Of a stretch of DNA of 64,000 nt, positions 1 to 7,735 are shown one piece after another; the first letter of the stretch is position 1; every line of letters starts with the position of its first letter. The stretch is from Lunatibacter salilacus (GTDB lineage: Bacteria > Bacteroidota > Bacteroidia > Cytophagales > Cyclobacteriaceae). A model generated the notes under the pieces. The model did no database searches, was not told where the DNA came from, and was given only the letters and a program-made list of their open reading frames with translations. The position numbers and the translations under genes are program-made. The stretch spans positions 223,139 to 287,138 of the forward strand of contig NZ_VOLC01000007.1 of the NCBI RefSeq assembly GCF_009797935.1. Direction: 5' to 3'.

Positions 1-1918
1 TGCCGAGATGGTCTTCAAGGTAAAGGGGCACGATCTCCAAATTAAAGTATTTACCACAAGAATTGACACCATATATGGGGTGACCTACCTCGCATTGGCC
101 CCGGAACATGAATGGGTGGATCAGCTAATTACCCCCGATCAGAGAGAAATAGTTAGTGAATATGTCTCTACGGCCAAGAATCGGTCTGAACGGGATAGAA
201 TGAGTGATGTGAAAACAATTTCCGGAGCCTTTACCGGAAGCTACGCCATTAATCCATTTAACGGTGAAAAAATCCAAATATGGGTCGCCGACTATGTGTT
301 GGCAGGATACGGAACTGGTGCCGTAATGGCCGTACCAGGCCATGATGAGCGGGATTACAATTTCGCGAAGCATTTTGGGTTGGAAATCAGACAGGTGATT
401 GAGGGCGATTTGGAAAACGGAAGCTTCCCCGGAAAAGGAGGGACAATCATGAACTCCGCCATGCTAAACGGGCTGGAAATGCAGGATGCCATGAACAGAG
501 CCATTACTTTCTTGGAGGAAAACAACATAGGTAGAGGCAAAATCCAATACCGCATGCGGGATGCCATCTTTACCCGTCAGCGGTATTGGGGAGAACCCCT
601 TCCTGTTTATTTCAAAGACGAACTTCCCTACCTGATGGATGAAAAAGACCTGCCATTGGTGTTGCCGGAAGTGGATAAATTTCTTCCGACCGAAGACGGA
701 GACCCTCCTCTCGGAAGGGCGCAGGATTGGACCTACAAAGCCGTAGATGGCGAATTCCCGATTGAAAAAAGCACTATGCCGGGATGGGCAGGATCTAGCT
801 GGTATTTTTTCCGGTACATGGATCCAACCAATGAATCCCAGTTTGTGGGAGAAGAGGCGGAAAAGTATTGGGGTGCCGTTGACTTATATATAGGAGGTGC
901 GGAACATGCCACCGGACACTTGCTATATTCCAGGTTTTGGACAAAATTTCTTTATGATAGAGGCTTTGTAAGCATCGAGGAGCCCTTCAAAAAGATGATC
1001 AACCAGGGGATGATCCAAGGCAGGTCTAACTTTGTCTTCCGACAAAAAGGAACAAATACCTTTGTCAGCGCCGGATTGAAAGACAACCATGACACCATAC
1101 CCATGCATGTGGATGTCAATATCGTGTACAATGACCAGCTTAACCTGGAGGCATTTAAAAATTGGCGACCGGACTTGGCGGATGCGGCATTTATCCTGGA
1201 AGACGGCAAGTACCACTGCGGTGCTGAAGTGGAGAAAATGTCCAAATCCAAATACAATGTTGTGAGCCCCGACGATGTAATCGAGCGATATGGAGCTGAC
1301 ACACTGCGGCTTTATGAAATGTTTTTGGGTCCATTGGAGCAGTTTAAGCCGTGGAATACTAACGGTATAGACGGCGTGTTTAAGTTTCTGAAGAAAATGT
1401 GGCGGCTCTTTCACGATGCCCAAGACAATTTCAAGGTGACGGATACGGCACCGAGCAAGGAGGAACTCAAAGCCCTGCACAAAGCCATCAAAAAGGTTGA
1501 AGAAGATATTGACAAGTATTCGTTCAATACTTCTGTCTCTACATTTATGATTTGCGTCAATGAATTGGCCGCATTGAAATGCAATAAACGGGCTATTTTG
1601 GAGCCATTTCTAATTATCCTTTCTCCTTATGCCCCACATATAGCGGAGGAATTATGGGCACAGTTGGGACATGAGACTTCCATCATTCATTCCACATATC
1701 CTATTGCTGAGGAGAAATACCTTGCTGAAGAATCCCACGAATACCCAGTGTCGATCAACGGCAAGATGCGGGCAAAGGTGAGTCTATCTTTGGACCTATC
1801 GAAAGAAGCGATCGAAGAACAGGCTCTGGCCAATGAAACAGTACAAAAATGGCTAGAAGGAAAATCTCCAAAAAAGGTGATCGTCATTCCAGGAAAAATC
1901 GTCAATATCGTTATGTAA
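1..1918 (+). CDS. leuS: Leucyl-tRNA synthetase, C-terminal two thirds (5' end outside window)
   Basis: Charges tRNA-Leu with leucine in the cytoplasm. The reading frame is open at the left edge (first full codon at base 2), so the N-terminal Rossmann half with the HIGH motif lies upstream. About 638 residues are visible out of roughly 920 usual for Bacteroidota. The visible part opens in the CP1 editing domain (TTRIDT-like threonine-rich segment, then [15 protein letters not shown] with the editing-site Asp). It continues through [12 protein letters not shown] and a [15 protein letters not shown] segment, then the KMSKSK signature near base 1240. It ends in the anticodon-binding helices and the small C-terminal domain ([12 protein letters not shown]...). 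The ATG at base 8 is internal, not a start. A strong terminator follows directly. Confidence 0.97.
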   Translation, partial: AEMVFKVKGHDLQIKVFTTRIDTIYGVTYLALAPEHEWVDQLITPDQREIVSEYVSTAKNRSERDRMSDVKTISGAFTGSYAINPFNGEKIQIWVADYVLAGYGTGAVMAVPGHDERDYNFAKHFGLEIRQVIEGDLENGSFPGKGGTIMNSAMLNGLEMQDAMNRAITFLEENNIGRGKIQYRMRDAIFTRQRYWGEPLPVYFKDELPYLMDEKDLPLVLPEVDKFLPTEDGDPPLGRAQDWTYKAVDGEFPIEKSTMPGWAGSSWYFFRYMDPTNESQFVGEEAEKYWGAVDLYIGGAEHATGHLLYSRFWTKFLYDRGFVSIEEPFKKMINQGMIQGRSNFVFRQKGTNTFVSAGLKDNHDTIPMHVDVNIVYNDQLNLEAFKNWRPDLADAAFILEDGKYHCGAEVEKMSKSKYNVVSPDDVIERYGADTLRLYEMFLGPLEQFKPWNTNGIDGVFKFLKKMWRLFHDAQDNFKVTDTAPSKEELKALHKAIKKVEEDIDKYSFNTSVSTFMICVNELAALKCNKRAILEPFLIILSPYAPHIAEELWAQLGHETSIIHSTYPIAEEKYLAEESHEYPVSINGKMRAKVSLSLDLSKEAIEEQALANETVQKWLEGKSPKKVIVIPGKIVNIVM

Positions 1919-1922
1919 AAAT

Positions 1923-1959
1923 AAAGCCCCGAAACCAAGATTTGATTCCGGGGCTTTTT
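1923..1959 (+). terminator. Rho-independent terminator of leuS
   Basis: A nine-base stem (AAAGCCCCG at 1923-1931 with CGGGGCTTT at 1949-1957) closes a 17-base loop and runs into five T residues, starting 5 bases after the leuS stop codon. It is the expected end of the leuS transcript. Confidence 0.85.
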
Positions 1960-2004
1960 CCTATATTATAATCCTAACTTCAAATACCGCAAGACCGCTC
2001 ATTC

Positions 2005-2319
2005 ATGCTAAATCGGATCTTTCTCTCCCTTGCAAGTATTGGGGCCTCCTTAGTGTTGGCCTATGCCCACCTATCGCAATGGTGGATTAGTGGCGAGGAA
2101 TCCAATAGCCCCAAACCCAGTGAGGCGGACAGCATTCATTTTTATACCGGAGAAATGGTCCTTTCCCCAAATGCTTTATTGAGTTTTGGAATATTGTTTT
2201 TGCTTATTGGGATTTCCTCTTTAGTTTTCAGCATTTTAGGAAAATGGAAAGGGGTGTTTTTTTGTTTTGTGATTGCCATGATATTGATTTGGATTCGGAT
2301 TTCTGCTGGAATTAGGTAA
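2005..2319 (+). CDS. Small membrane protein of unknown function (104 aa)
   Basis: I do not recognise this protein. It has three hydrophobic stretches: residues 4-22, about 54-76 and about 83-99. The first two are separated by a short polar, acidic segment (EESNSPKPSEADS). That suggests an integral inner-membrane protein with a small exposed loop. It lies 45 bases after the leuS terminator and 131 bases before slyD on the same strand. No enzymatic motif is visible. The coding call rests on length, clean hydrophobic pattern and position in an otherwise empty stretch. Confidence 0.6.
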   Translation: MLNRIFLSLASIGASLVLAYAHLSQWWISGEESNSPKPSEADSIHFYTGEMVLSPNALLSFGILFLLIGISSLVFSILGKWKGVFFCFVIAMILIWIRISAGIR

Positions 2320-2423
2320 CTGAATAATTCGCCAACTGATTGCCTGCGAACCACCGATAAGAATTTCCATCCGCATAATAAGTCGGAACCGCTTTATAGG
2401 TTTTTTTTCCATTCAATAACCCT

Positions 2424-2431
2424 TACCTTTG
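2424..2431 (+). promoter_or_regulatory. Candidate -7 element for slyD
   Basis: TACCTTTG matches the Bacteroidota -7 consensus TAnnTTTG and lies 19 bases before the slyD ATG. A T-rich run occurs where the -33 TTTG would be, so only the -7 half is convincing. Confidence 0.5.
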
Positions 2432-2450
2432 TACGCTGAAATACATACTT

Positions 2451-2957
2451 ATGAAAATCAGTGAAAATACGGTGGTCGGATTGACCTATGAATTAAAAGT
2501 AACAAACAACGAAGATGGCTCTGATCCATTTCCCGCGGAAGTAAGAGATCAAGAAGATCCCTTTTATTTTGTCTTTGGAAATAGTGGTTTACCGCCAAAG
2601 TTTGAAACTGAACTGGAAAACAAAGCTGCAGGTGACACCTTCATATTTAGCCTGAATGTAGAAGAAGCTTACGGGAATCCCGACGAAGAGATGATCGTAC
2701 AAGTTCCAAAATCCCAGTTTACCCAGGAAAGGGGATTTCAGGAAGGGATGTTGGAAGAAGGCAATTTTTTACCGTTACTGGATGAGGACGGATACCCGAT
2801 GCAGGCTAAAATACTAAAGGATCTGGGAGAGGAGTTACTTTTGGATTTCAACCATCCTTTGGTAGGCATGAATCTTCATTTTAACGGGGAGGTCTTTGAA
2901 GTTCGGGAGGCTACTGGAGAAGAAGTGGAAAACGGAAGTATAGCGGATAACGGTTAG
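2451..2957 (+). CDS. slyD: FKBP-type peptidyl-prolyl cis-trans isomerase, SlyD type
   Basis: Cytoplasmic prolyl isomerase and folding helper. The protein (168 aa) begins with the FKBP strand KISENTVVGLTYELKV. It then carries the split FKBP domain interrupted by an insert-in-flap chaperone segment (about residues 75-130) and the diagnostic end NHPLVGMNLHFNGEVFEVREAT (given here in abbreviated reading: NHPL...LHFNGEV). Unlike E. coli SlyD it has no histidine/cysteine-rich metal-binding tail; it stops about 15 residues after the core. It stands alone between the small membrane gene and a repeat cluster and has its own candidate promoter. Family assignment is firm; client proteins are unknown. 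Confidence 0.9.
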   Translation: MKISENTVVGLTYELKVTNNEDGSDPFPAEVRDQEDPFYFVFGNSGLPPKFETELENKAAGDTFIFSLNVEEAYGNPDEEMIVQVPKSQFTQERGFQEGMLEEGNFLPLLDEDGYPMQAKILKDLGEELLLDFNHPLVGMNLHFNGEVFEVREATGEEVENGSIADNG

Positions 2958-2984
2958 TCAGCGACCACTCAAAGTAAATTTTTG

Positions 2985-3260
2985 AATAGAACCACAGAGG
3001 ACACTGAGGTTACACAGAGGACACGGAGAGTTATCTAAAAAAAACTTTGTGATCTTTGTGTCTTCTTTGTGTCCTTCGTGGTCTATTTTAAACCACATAG
3101 TTCACATAGCAGTTTTCGAAATCAGGTGCCTCCGCCGCGCCATCGTTGCGTCCGTTGCGTGAAAAAAGGAGAGGCAGTATCAAAAAATAACTCCGTGCTC
3201 TTTATGCCTTCTTTGTGTCCTCCGTGGTCTATTTTACACCACATAGGAGTTCACATAGGC
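2985..3260. repeat. Intergenic repeat cluster of the ACCACAGAGGACAC family
   Basis: The stretch 2958-3290 holds no convincing gene. It is built from degenerate copies of one unit. A forward copy (ACCACAGAGGACACTGAGG then ACACAGAGGACACGG) lies at 2991-3028. An inverted copy (CTTTGTGTCC, TTCGTGGTC) lies at 3043-3083, followed by AACCACATAG. A second inverted copy at 3190-3230 (TTTGTGTCC, TCCGTGGTC) is followed by the same ACCACATAG tail. A further copy lies at 62041-62073. Such units occur between genes in many bacteria; their role is unknown. Confidence 0.75.
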
Positions 3261-3265
3261 TCAAG

Positions 3266-3297
3266 GGATTGACTTTGCGAAAACGCAGAGTCAATCC
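3266..3297 (-). terminator. Strong hairpin overlapping the end of the ABC ATPase gene
   Basis: Bases 3266-3279 and 3284-3297 pair over 14 positions with one mismatch and a four-base loop. The stem covers the last codons and stop (3291-3293) of the ABC ATPase gene. There is no T run after it on the minus strand, so it may terminate poorly or act as an mRNA 3'-end stabiliser. Confidence 0.5.
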
Positions 3298-4262
3298 TCC
3301 TCTAAAACAAGCACATCTTTTTCATTATAAGTAAGTATAAGACGGTCGCCCAGGTTAAATACCCGCCTGCTATCCTGTATCCTCCAGTAAATATTTTCCT
3401 CCTCAAGCAAAACAGTAAGGTGATTATAACCCAATCGAAACTGGCATTTCTTCACTACACCTACCATTCCTGTGCCTGATGTATCCGCAAGTACATGTTG
3501 CGGTCTTATGTATTTGTTTTTTTCCTGACCTAGCTGATTAAGTCTGCTAAACATGGAAGCTACGTAGCGGTTTTTTGGCTTACTGAATATTTCGGCGGCC
3601 TTTCCCCGCTGCACGATCTTTCCTCCACGCATCACACACAGCTCATCGGCTACCGCCAATGCGTCTGACAAATCATGCGTCACCCAGATAACTGTCAGGT
3701 CAATTTCCTCAAAAATATCATGCAGTTCCTCCAGCAAAACTCTTTTCTGGATGGCATCCAAATTACTGAAAGGTTCGTCCAGCAGTAGCAGTTCAGGCTC
3801 TATGCTTAGGGCTCTGGCAATAGCTACTTTCTGCTGTTCTCCCCCAGACAGCTGCTTCGGCAGCCGATCTTTTTTGTCGGTCAGGCCAAACAAATCAAGC
3901 AGGAAAGAAGTCCGCTCCTTCACATAGGTTTTATCGTACTGGATTAGGGGACGTTTGATATTTTCTTCCGCGGTAGAAAATGGATAAAGTTTGAATTGCT
4001 GATGAATCAACTGAATATCATCGTACCCAGCCACCAACTTTTGCGATGGATTCAAAACTGGATTCCCGCTCAAGGTCACAGTACCTTCATCCTGCACTTC
4101 CAATCCTGCAATAATCCGAAGTAGGGTGCTTTTGCCTGAACCGCTCTCACCGATAATGGCAAGCCGCTGACCTTTTATCAAGGAAAGTGAGAAATCATTC
4201 AACGCAGTCCCCGGCGCATTTTGATAACGCTTGTGAAGTCCCTCAATTGTTAAAAATGTCAC
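3291..4262 (-). CDS. Orphan ABC transporter ATP-binding protein (PotA/FbpC-like)
   Basis: ATPase subunit of an import-type ABC transporter, acting at the inner face of the membrane. It has 323 residues with Walker A GESGSGKST (38-46), a Q-loop near 88, signature LSGGEQQ (138-144), Walker B LLLLDEP (158-164) and the H-loop His196. Residues from about 245 on resemble a TOBE regulatory domain, as in PotA, FbpC and MalK. No permease or binding protein is encoded nearby, so the substrate cannot be inferred. The start codon is GTG and its bases overlap the TGA stop of the upstream gene (GTGA, 4259-4262), which points to translational coupling. Confidence 0.85.
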   Translation of the reverse strand: MTFLTIEGLHKRYQNAPGTALNDFSLSLIKGQRLAIIGESGSGKSTLLRIIAGLEVQDEGTVTLSGNPVLNPSQKLVAGYDDIQLIHQQFKLYPFSTAEENIKRPLIQYDKTYVKERTSFLLDLFGLTDKKDRLPKQLSGGEQQKVAIARALSIEPELLLLDEPFSNLDAIQKRVLLEELHDIFEEIDLTVIWVTHDLSDALAVADELCVMRGGKIVQRGKAAEIFSKPKNRYVASMFSRLNQLGQEKNKYIRPQHVLADTSGTGMVGVVKKCQFRLGYNHLTVLLEEENIYWRIQDSRRVFNLGDRLILTYNEKDVLVLEED

Positions 4263-4609
4263 AGGGAAAGATCGGCTTGTACCTTTTTAGGAAGGCTTTT
4301 GAAAACTAATTCGTAGGAATGGTCTACCCATTCAAGAATAATACTATCCGGCACACTTCCATCAAAAGGCACGGTATTCCAATGCTTCTTATTCATGTGG
4401 TAACCAGGGGTGACGCTACTATATCTCTCCCTAATATCAATCGCCAATTCAGGGTCGCATTTCAAATTAACACTTTCAAACGCCAATATATCCACGATGG
4501 CAAAAATCTTCCCACCAACACGAAAACATAGCGTGTCAGGATCAAATGGTGTGTCCTCTGTCACTCCATTTTTAGAAAGGCAATACGATCGAAAAAATGT
4601 AATTTCCAT
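4259..4609 (-). CDS. MmcQ/YjbR (DUF419) family protein
   Basis: Small single-domain protein (116 aa) of the CyaY-like YjbR fold, often called DNA-binding although its function is unproven. Supporting features are the family pattern of an N-terminal FRSYCLSKNGVTEDTPFD segment, a central VGGKIFA strand and the late TPGYHMNKKHWNTV and WVDHSYELV blocks. It overlaps the ABC ATPase gene by four bases and follows a small membrane gene by 28 bases, so the three are probably co-transcribed. There is no evident functional link between them. Confidence 0.8.
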   Translation of the reverse strand: MEITFFRSYCLSKNGVTEDTPFDPDTLCFRVGGKIFAIVDILAFESVNLKCDPELAIDIRERYSSVTPGYHMNKKHWNTVPFDGSVPDSIILEWVDHSYELVFKSLPKKVQADLSL

Positions 4610-4637
4610 TAATCACAACCTTAAAACTTTTGGAAAA

Positions 4638-4826
4638 TCAGGCCAAACGCTTGACCAGCCAAATGATAAATGCAAACAGAAACATTAGAATGGAGATTTT
4701 ATTAATCCCATGCATCATCCGAAGGTTGAAGTTTGGCTTGTTATCCGGATCGGGCTTTCTAAAAACCCGAATGAAATAATTTCCAACTTCTCCCAATTGG
4801 AAAAACTCTTTTACTTTATTTGCCAT
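4638..4826 (-). CDS. Small conserved membrane protein (probable DUF6728 family, 62 aa)
   Basis: The protein has an amphipathic N-terminus (KVKEFFQLGEVGNYFIRVFRKPDP), a conserved-looking NFNLRMMHGINKISI core and one transmembrane helix (about residues 45-60). This layout fits the tiny Bacteroidota-specific DUF6728 proteins, whose function is unknown; the family name is from memory and not verified. It heads a likely three-gene unit with the YjbR-like and ABC ATPase genes. The AATTTGTTTTT stretch upstream gives no clear promoter. Confidence 0.65.
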   Translation of the reverse strand: MANKVKEFFQLGEVGNYFIRVFRKPDPDNKPNFNLRMMHGINKISILMFLFAFIIWLVKRLA

Positions 4827-4861
4827 GTCATATTTTTCATGTGTTATTAATTTGTTTTTCA

Positions 4862-4948
4862 GAGGTCACCCCGATGAGTCGGGGCAAGCTATGGAATCTC
4901 GCTATGATAATCATCTTCCGTGTGAGGTTTTCTTCCTGCTCGATTTCT
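4862..4948. repeat. Dispersed intergenic repeat B, copy 1
   Basis: A short palindrome (CCCCGATgAGTCGGGG) is followed by GGAATCTCGC, ATGATAATCATC, GTGAGGTTTTC and CTGCTCGATTTC. The same order of blocks recurs at 16569-16668. Both copies lie between two minus-strand genes and share orientation relative to them. This copy fills the gap between ispG and the small membrane gene. Confidence 0.7.
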
Positions 4949-4965
4949 TAGCAGTAATCATTCAT

Positions 4966-6951
4966 TTAATCTACGTGTTCGGGCTCAATCCACTGACCGC
5001 CCTTCCGTATTATTTCAATCAGTTCATCAACCGCTTTTTCGGAAGGCACTGATTTTTTCATCACTTCCTTTCCCTTATATAGGGTGATTTTGCCCTTTCC
5101 TGATCCAACGTATCCATAATCAGCATCAGCCATTTCCCCGGGACCGTTTACAATACAACCCATAATCCCAATCTTAACACCCTTTAGGTGATCGGTACGT
5201 TTCCGAATCATGGCAGTTGTTTCCTGCAAGTCAAAAAGTGTACGCCCACAGGAAGGACAGCTAATGTATTCCGTCTTTGACATCCTCGTACGAGCAGCCT
5301 GCAACACCCCAAAACTTACGGCATTGTGAACCTTGACCTGTACCAATAAATCTTCCCTTGGATCGCCCGAATAAGCTCCCAGCCCCAACATGATGCCATC
5401 TCCCAAACCATCAATCAGCAACCCGCCTACGTCGGTAGCCGGATAAAGCATCACCTGATCGGTTTCCAACCGCGTATAAGACACCTGAACTACGATGGGA
5501 TTAGTCACCTTCTCTTGTATAAACGAGACAAACGCCCTCCGTAGTGCAGGCATGGCATGCTGATTATCTGTTCTTAGCAGAATAACAACATCGTTTCTTC
5601 CATGAATCAGTGGGATTGCTTCGTTCACTTCTTGATCCGATATACTCAGAAAATTCAAGATAGGATGAAAGATTTCAGCATCCCGAAATGATTCCAAGCC
5701 GTATAAGGGAAAGGTATTCTTTTGATCTGTCGCCTTCTGCCAGACGGATGCGTCTTGGATTTCTTTCAACCCATTGGGCAGCATAAATGAAATGGGATTG
5801 GATCCAGAGTAGACATAGTCGCAACCCTGATCATTCATTTTCCATTTATCGAGTTCAGGAAGGTAAAAATGTCCAACGTTCTTAAGCTCCTTTTCTGTTA
5901 TTTCCGGAATTACAGAAAGGTCTGTGATAACGCGGGGCACATTTCCTCCACCAAAATTCACCACTTCAAACGCTTCCCTTTTCGTGTATTCAAATGGATT
6001 GATGGGATAATTATTTATTTCCTCTATGGGTTCATGCCCGGGCCGGTTTTCGTACCTGTTTATAAGTGACTTTACCACAGGCGCTTCGAATTCTGGATCT
6101 TCGGTAAGCGATACCCGGACTGTATCTCCCAGCCCATCTTCTAGGAGGGCTCCTATCCCAACGGCTGATTTGATCCTCCCATCTTCCGCTTCTCCGGCTT
6201 CTGTGACTCCGAGGTGAAGGGGATAAGGCTTAAATCCTCCCTCATCCAACTTCTGTACGAGCAATCGGTATGCTTGAACCATTACTTGGGTATTGGAGGA
6301 TTTCATAGAAATCACAATATTGTAATAGCTTTCATCCTCACATATCCTCAAAAATTCAAGTGCTGACTCCACCATTCCCAACGGGGTATCACCATATCTG
6401 CTCATGATCCGGTCAGAGAGCGATCCGTGGTTTGTCCCTATCCGCATTGCGGTACCGTTTTTCTTACAAATGTTTACCAGAGGCAAGAAACGCTCTCTAA
6501 TACGATCCAATTCTGCTTGATAGGTTTCATCAGAATAGTCATATACCTCAAATTTCTTCTTATCGGCATAGTTGCCGGGATTGATCCTTACTTTCTCCAC
6601 AATACCCGCAGCAACTTCCGCAGCATTTGGAGTAAAGTGTATATCGGCTACAAGGGGTGTGTTGTACCCCCTTTTTAAAAGTCCGTCTTTGATGTGTCTT
6701 AGATTTTCCGCCTCCTTGATACTTGGAGCGGTGATCCGAACCAATTGGCACCCACTTTCTATCATACGGATACTTTGTTCTATAGACCCTTGGGTATCCA
6801 TTGTATCCACTGTAGTCATCGACTGCACCACGATGGGGTTGTCCCCACCGACAACTACATCACCGATCTGTACGGGAATGGTTTTCCTCCTTGAAAAAGC
6901 CGTCAGGCTATTACAGTAATTGATCTTTTCTATCAGTGTCTTGGATTCCAT
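4966..6951 (-). CDS. ispG: 4-hydroxy-3-methylbut-2-enyl-diphosphate synthase (IspG/GcpE), large form
   Basis: Iron-sulfur enzyme of the MEP isoprenoid pathway that converts methylerythritol cyclodiphosphate to HMBPP in the cytoplasm. At 661 residues it is the long form seen in Bacteroidota, Chlamydiae and plants. It has an N-terminal TIM barrel (VVQSMTTVDTMDTQGS, VADIHFTPNAA, RINPGNYADKK), an inserted central domain (about 290-550) and a C-terminal [4Fe-4S] module. The cluster ligands are C565, C568, C599 and E606 (CPSCGRT; MGCIVNGPGE). It starts two bases after the SDR gene ends, so the pair forms an operon. The 3' end abuts repeat B copy 1 and no terminator is seen. Confidence 0.97.
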   Translation of the reverse strand: MESKTLIEKINYCNSLTAFSRRKTIPVQIGDVVVGGDNPIVVQSMTTVDTMDTQGSIEQSIRMIESGCQLVRITAPSIKEAENLRHIKDGLLKRGYNTPLVADIHFTPNAAEVAAGIVEKVRINPGNYADKKKFEVYDYSDETYQAELDRIRERFLPLVNICKKNGTAMRIGTNHGSLSDRIMSRYGDTPLGMVESALEFLRICEDESYYNIVISMKSSNTQVMVQAYRLLVQKLDEGGFKPYPLHLGVTEAGEAEDGRIKSAVGIGALLEDGLGDTVRVSLTEDPEFEAPVVKSLINRYENRPGHEPIEEINNYPINPFEYTKREAFEVVNFGGGNVPRVITDLSVIPEITEKELKNVGHFYLPELDKWKMNDQGCDYVYSGSNPISFMLPNGLKEIQDASVWQKATDQKNTFPLYGLESFRDAEIFHPILNFLSISDQEVNEAIPLIHGRNDVVILLRTDNQHAMPALRRAFVSFIQEKVTNPIVVQVSYTRLETDQVMLYPATDVGGLLIDGLGDGIMLGLGAYSGDPREDLLVQVKVHNAVSFGVLQAARTRMSKTEYISCPSCGRTLFDLQETTAMIRKRTDHLKGVKIGIMGCIVNGPGEMADADYGYVGSGKGKITLYKGKEVMKKSVPSEKAVDELIEIIRKGGQWIEPEHVD

Positions 6952-6953
6952 GA

Positions 6954-7658
6954 TTATATATCACCTAATTGAGGGCGGATTACTATTTCTTCAACTACAG
7001 ACTGGGCAGAAAGGTTATAAGCCGACCATACCATCTCGGCAACATCAGACGCCTTGATAAATCGCTCAGCCGGTAAATCCACTCCTTCCCAACTGGCAGT
7101 GAGGGTGGCACCGGGCAAAACGGAGGTTACCCGAATGCCGTGGGGCAAAAGTTCCTGCCTAAGGCACTTGGTAAAACCCAACATGGCCCATTTGGAAATT
7201 GCATAGCTCCCTCCGTTGGCATAAGCAGTCAGTCCTGCTATCGAGCCAATCGTGAAAATATGGCCTGATCTTCTGGATATAAATTCATCGGTAAATGCGC
7301 GGGTCAGGTAATAGGCGGAAAACAAATTGGTCTGCAATGTAAGTTCAAAGTTTTCTTCAGGTTCACTGTGAATGGCTCCCGGAATGAAAATCCCTGTATT
7401 ATTAATTAAAATATCCGGTACGCAGTGCTTTTTCACTTCTTCCGCAAAGGCTTTCGTCTGTTCCTTACCTGAAAGATCCGCTCCTTTGACAAATACGGTG
7501 ACCTCAGGAAATTTTTGATTAAGCTCAGTTTTTAGGTCATCCAGATCCTGCTGATTCCTGGCACAGGTATAAATGTCAAACCCCTGTTGTGCAAATCTCA
7601 AAATGATTGCTTTTCCTATTCCTTTGGTTCCGCCTGTTACTAATATACTCTTTGACAT
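6954..7658 (-). CDS. SDR family oxidoreductase
   Basis: NAD(P)-dependent classical short-chain dehydrogenase, 234 residues. It shows the Rossmann glycine motif TGGTKGIG (8-15), NNTG (86-89, in place of the usual NNAG), and the catalytic set N111, S139, Y152 and K156 (YAISK). The ADLSG segment near 60 and the CAR at 32-34 suggest NADPH preference. The substrate is unknown; sequence looks like the FabG/SDR-c group but the lone position beside ispG gives no pathway assignment. It is the first gene of the pair with ispG. Confidence 0.88.
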   Translation of the reverse strand: MSKSILVTGGTKGIGKAIILRFAQQGFDIYTCARNQQDLDDLKTELNQKFPEVTVFVKGADLSGKEQTKAFAEEVKKHCVPDILINNTGIFIPGAIHSEPEENFELTLQTNLFSAYYLTRAFTDEFISRRSGHIFTIGSIAGLTAYANGGSYAISKWAMLGFTKCLRQELLPHGIRVTSVLPGATLTASWEGVDLPAERFIKASDVAEMVWSAYNLSAQSVVEEIVIRPQLGDI

Positions 7659-7703
7659 TTATTTGTGTTTCAATTATTAGTATAACAACTAATTTAACAC
7701 CTG

Positions 7704-7711
7704 CAAAGTTA
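7704..7711 (-). promoter_or_regulatory. Candidate -7 element for the SDR-ispG pair
   Basis: On the minus strand TAACTTTG matches TAnnTTTG exactly, 46 bases before the SDR start codon. No clear -33 TTTG is present at the expected distance, so support is partial. Confidence 0.45.
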
Positions 7712-7735
7712 CAAGAATTCCGCGTTTATTCTATA

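Noticed and set aside
923..1480. A 185-codon frame antisense to leuS
   Set aside because: The plus strand is a certain leuS domain; this is a mirror frame of conserved coding sequence.
3069..3272. A 67-codon plus-strand frame
   Set aside because: It lies entirely within the ACCACAGAGG-type repeat cluster and encodes repeat-derived, low-quality sequence.
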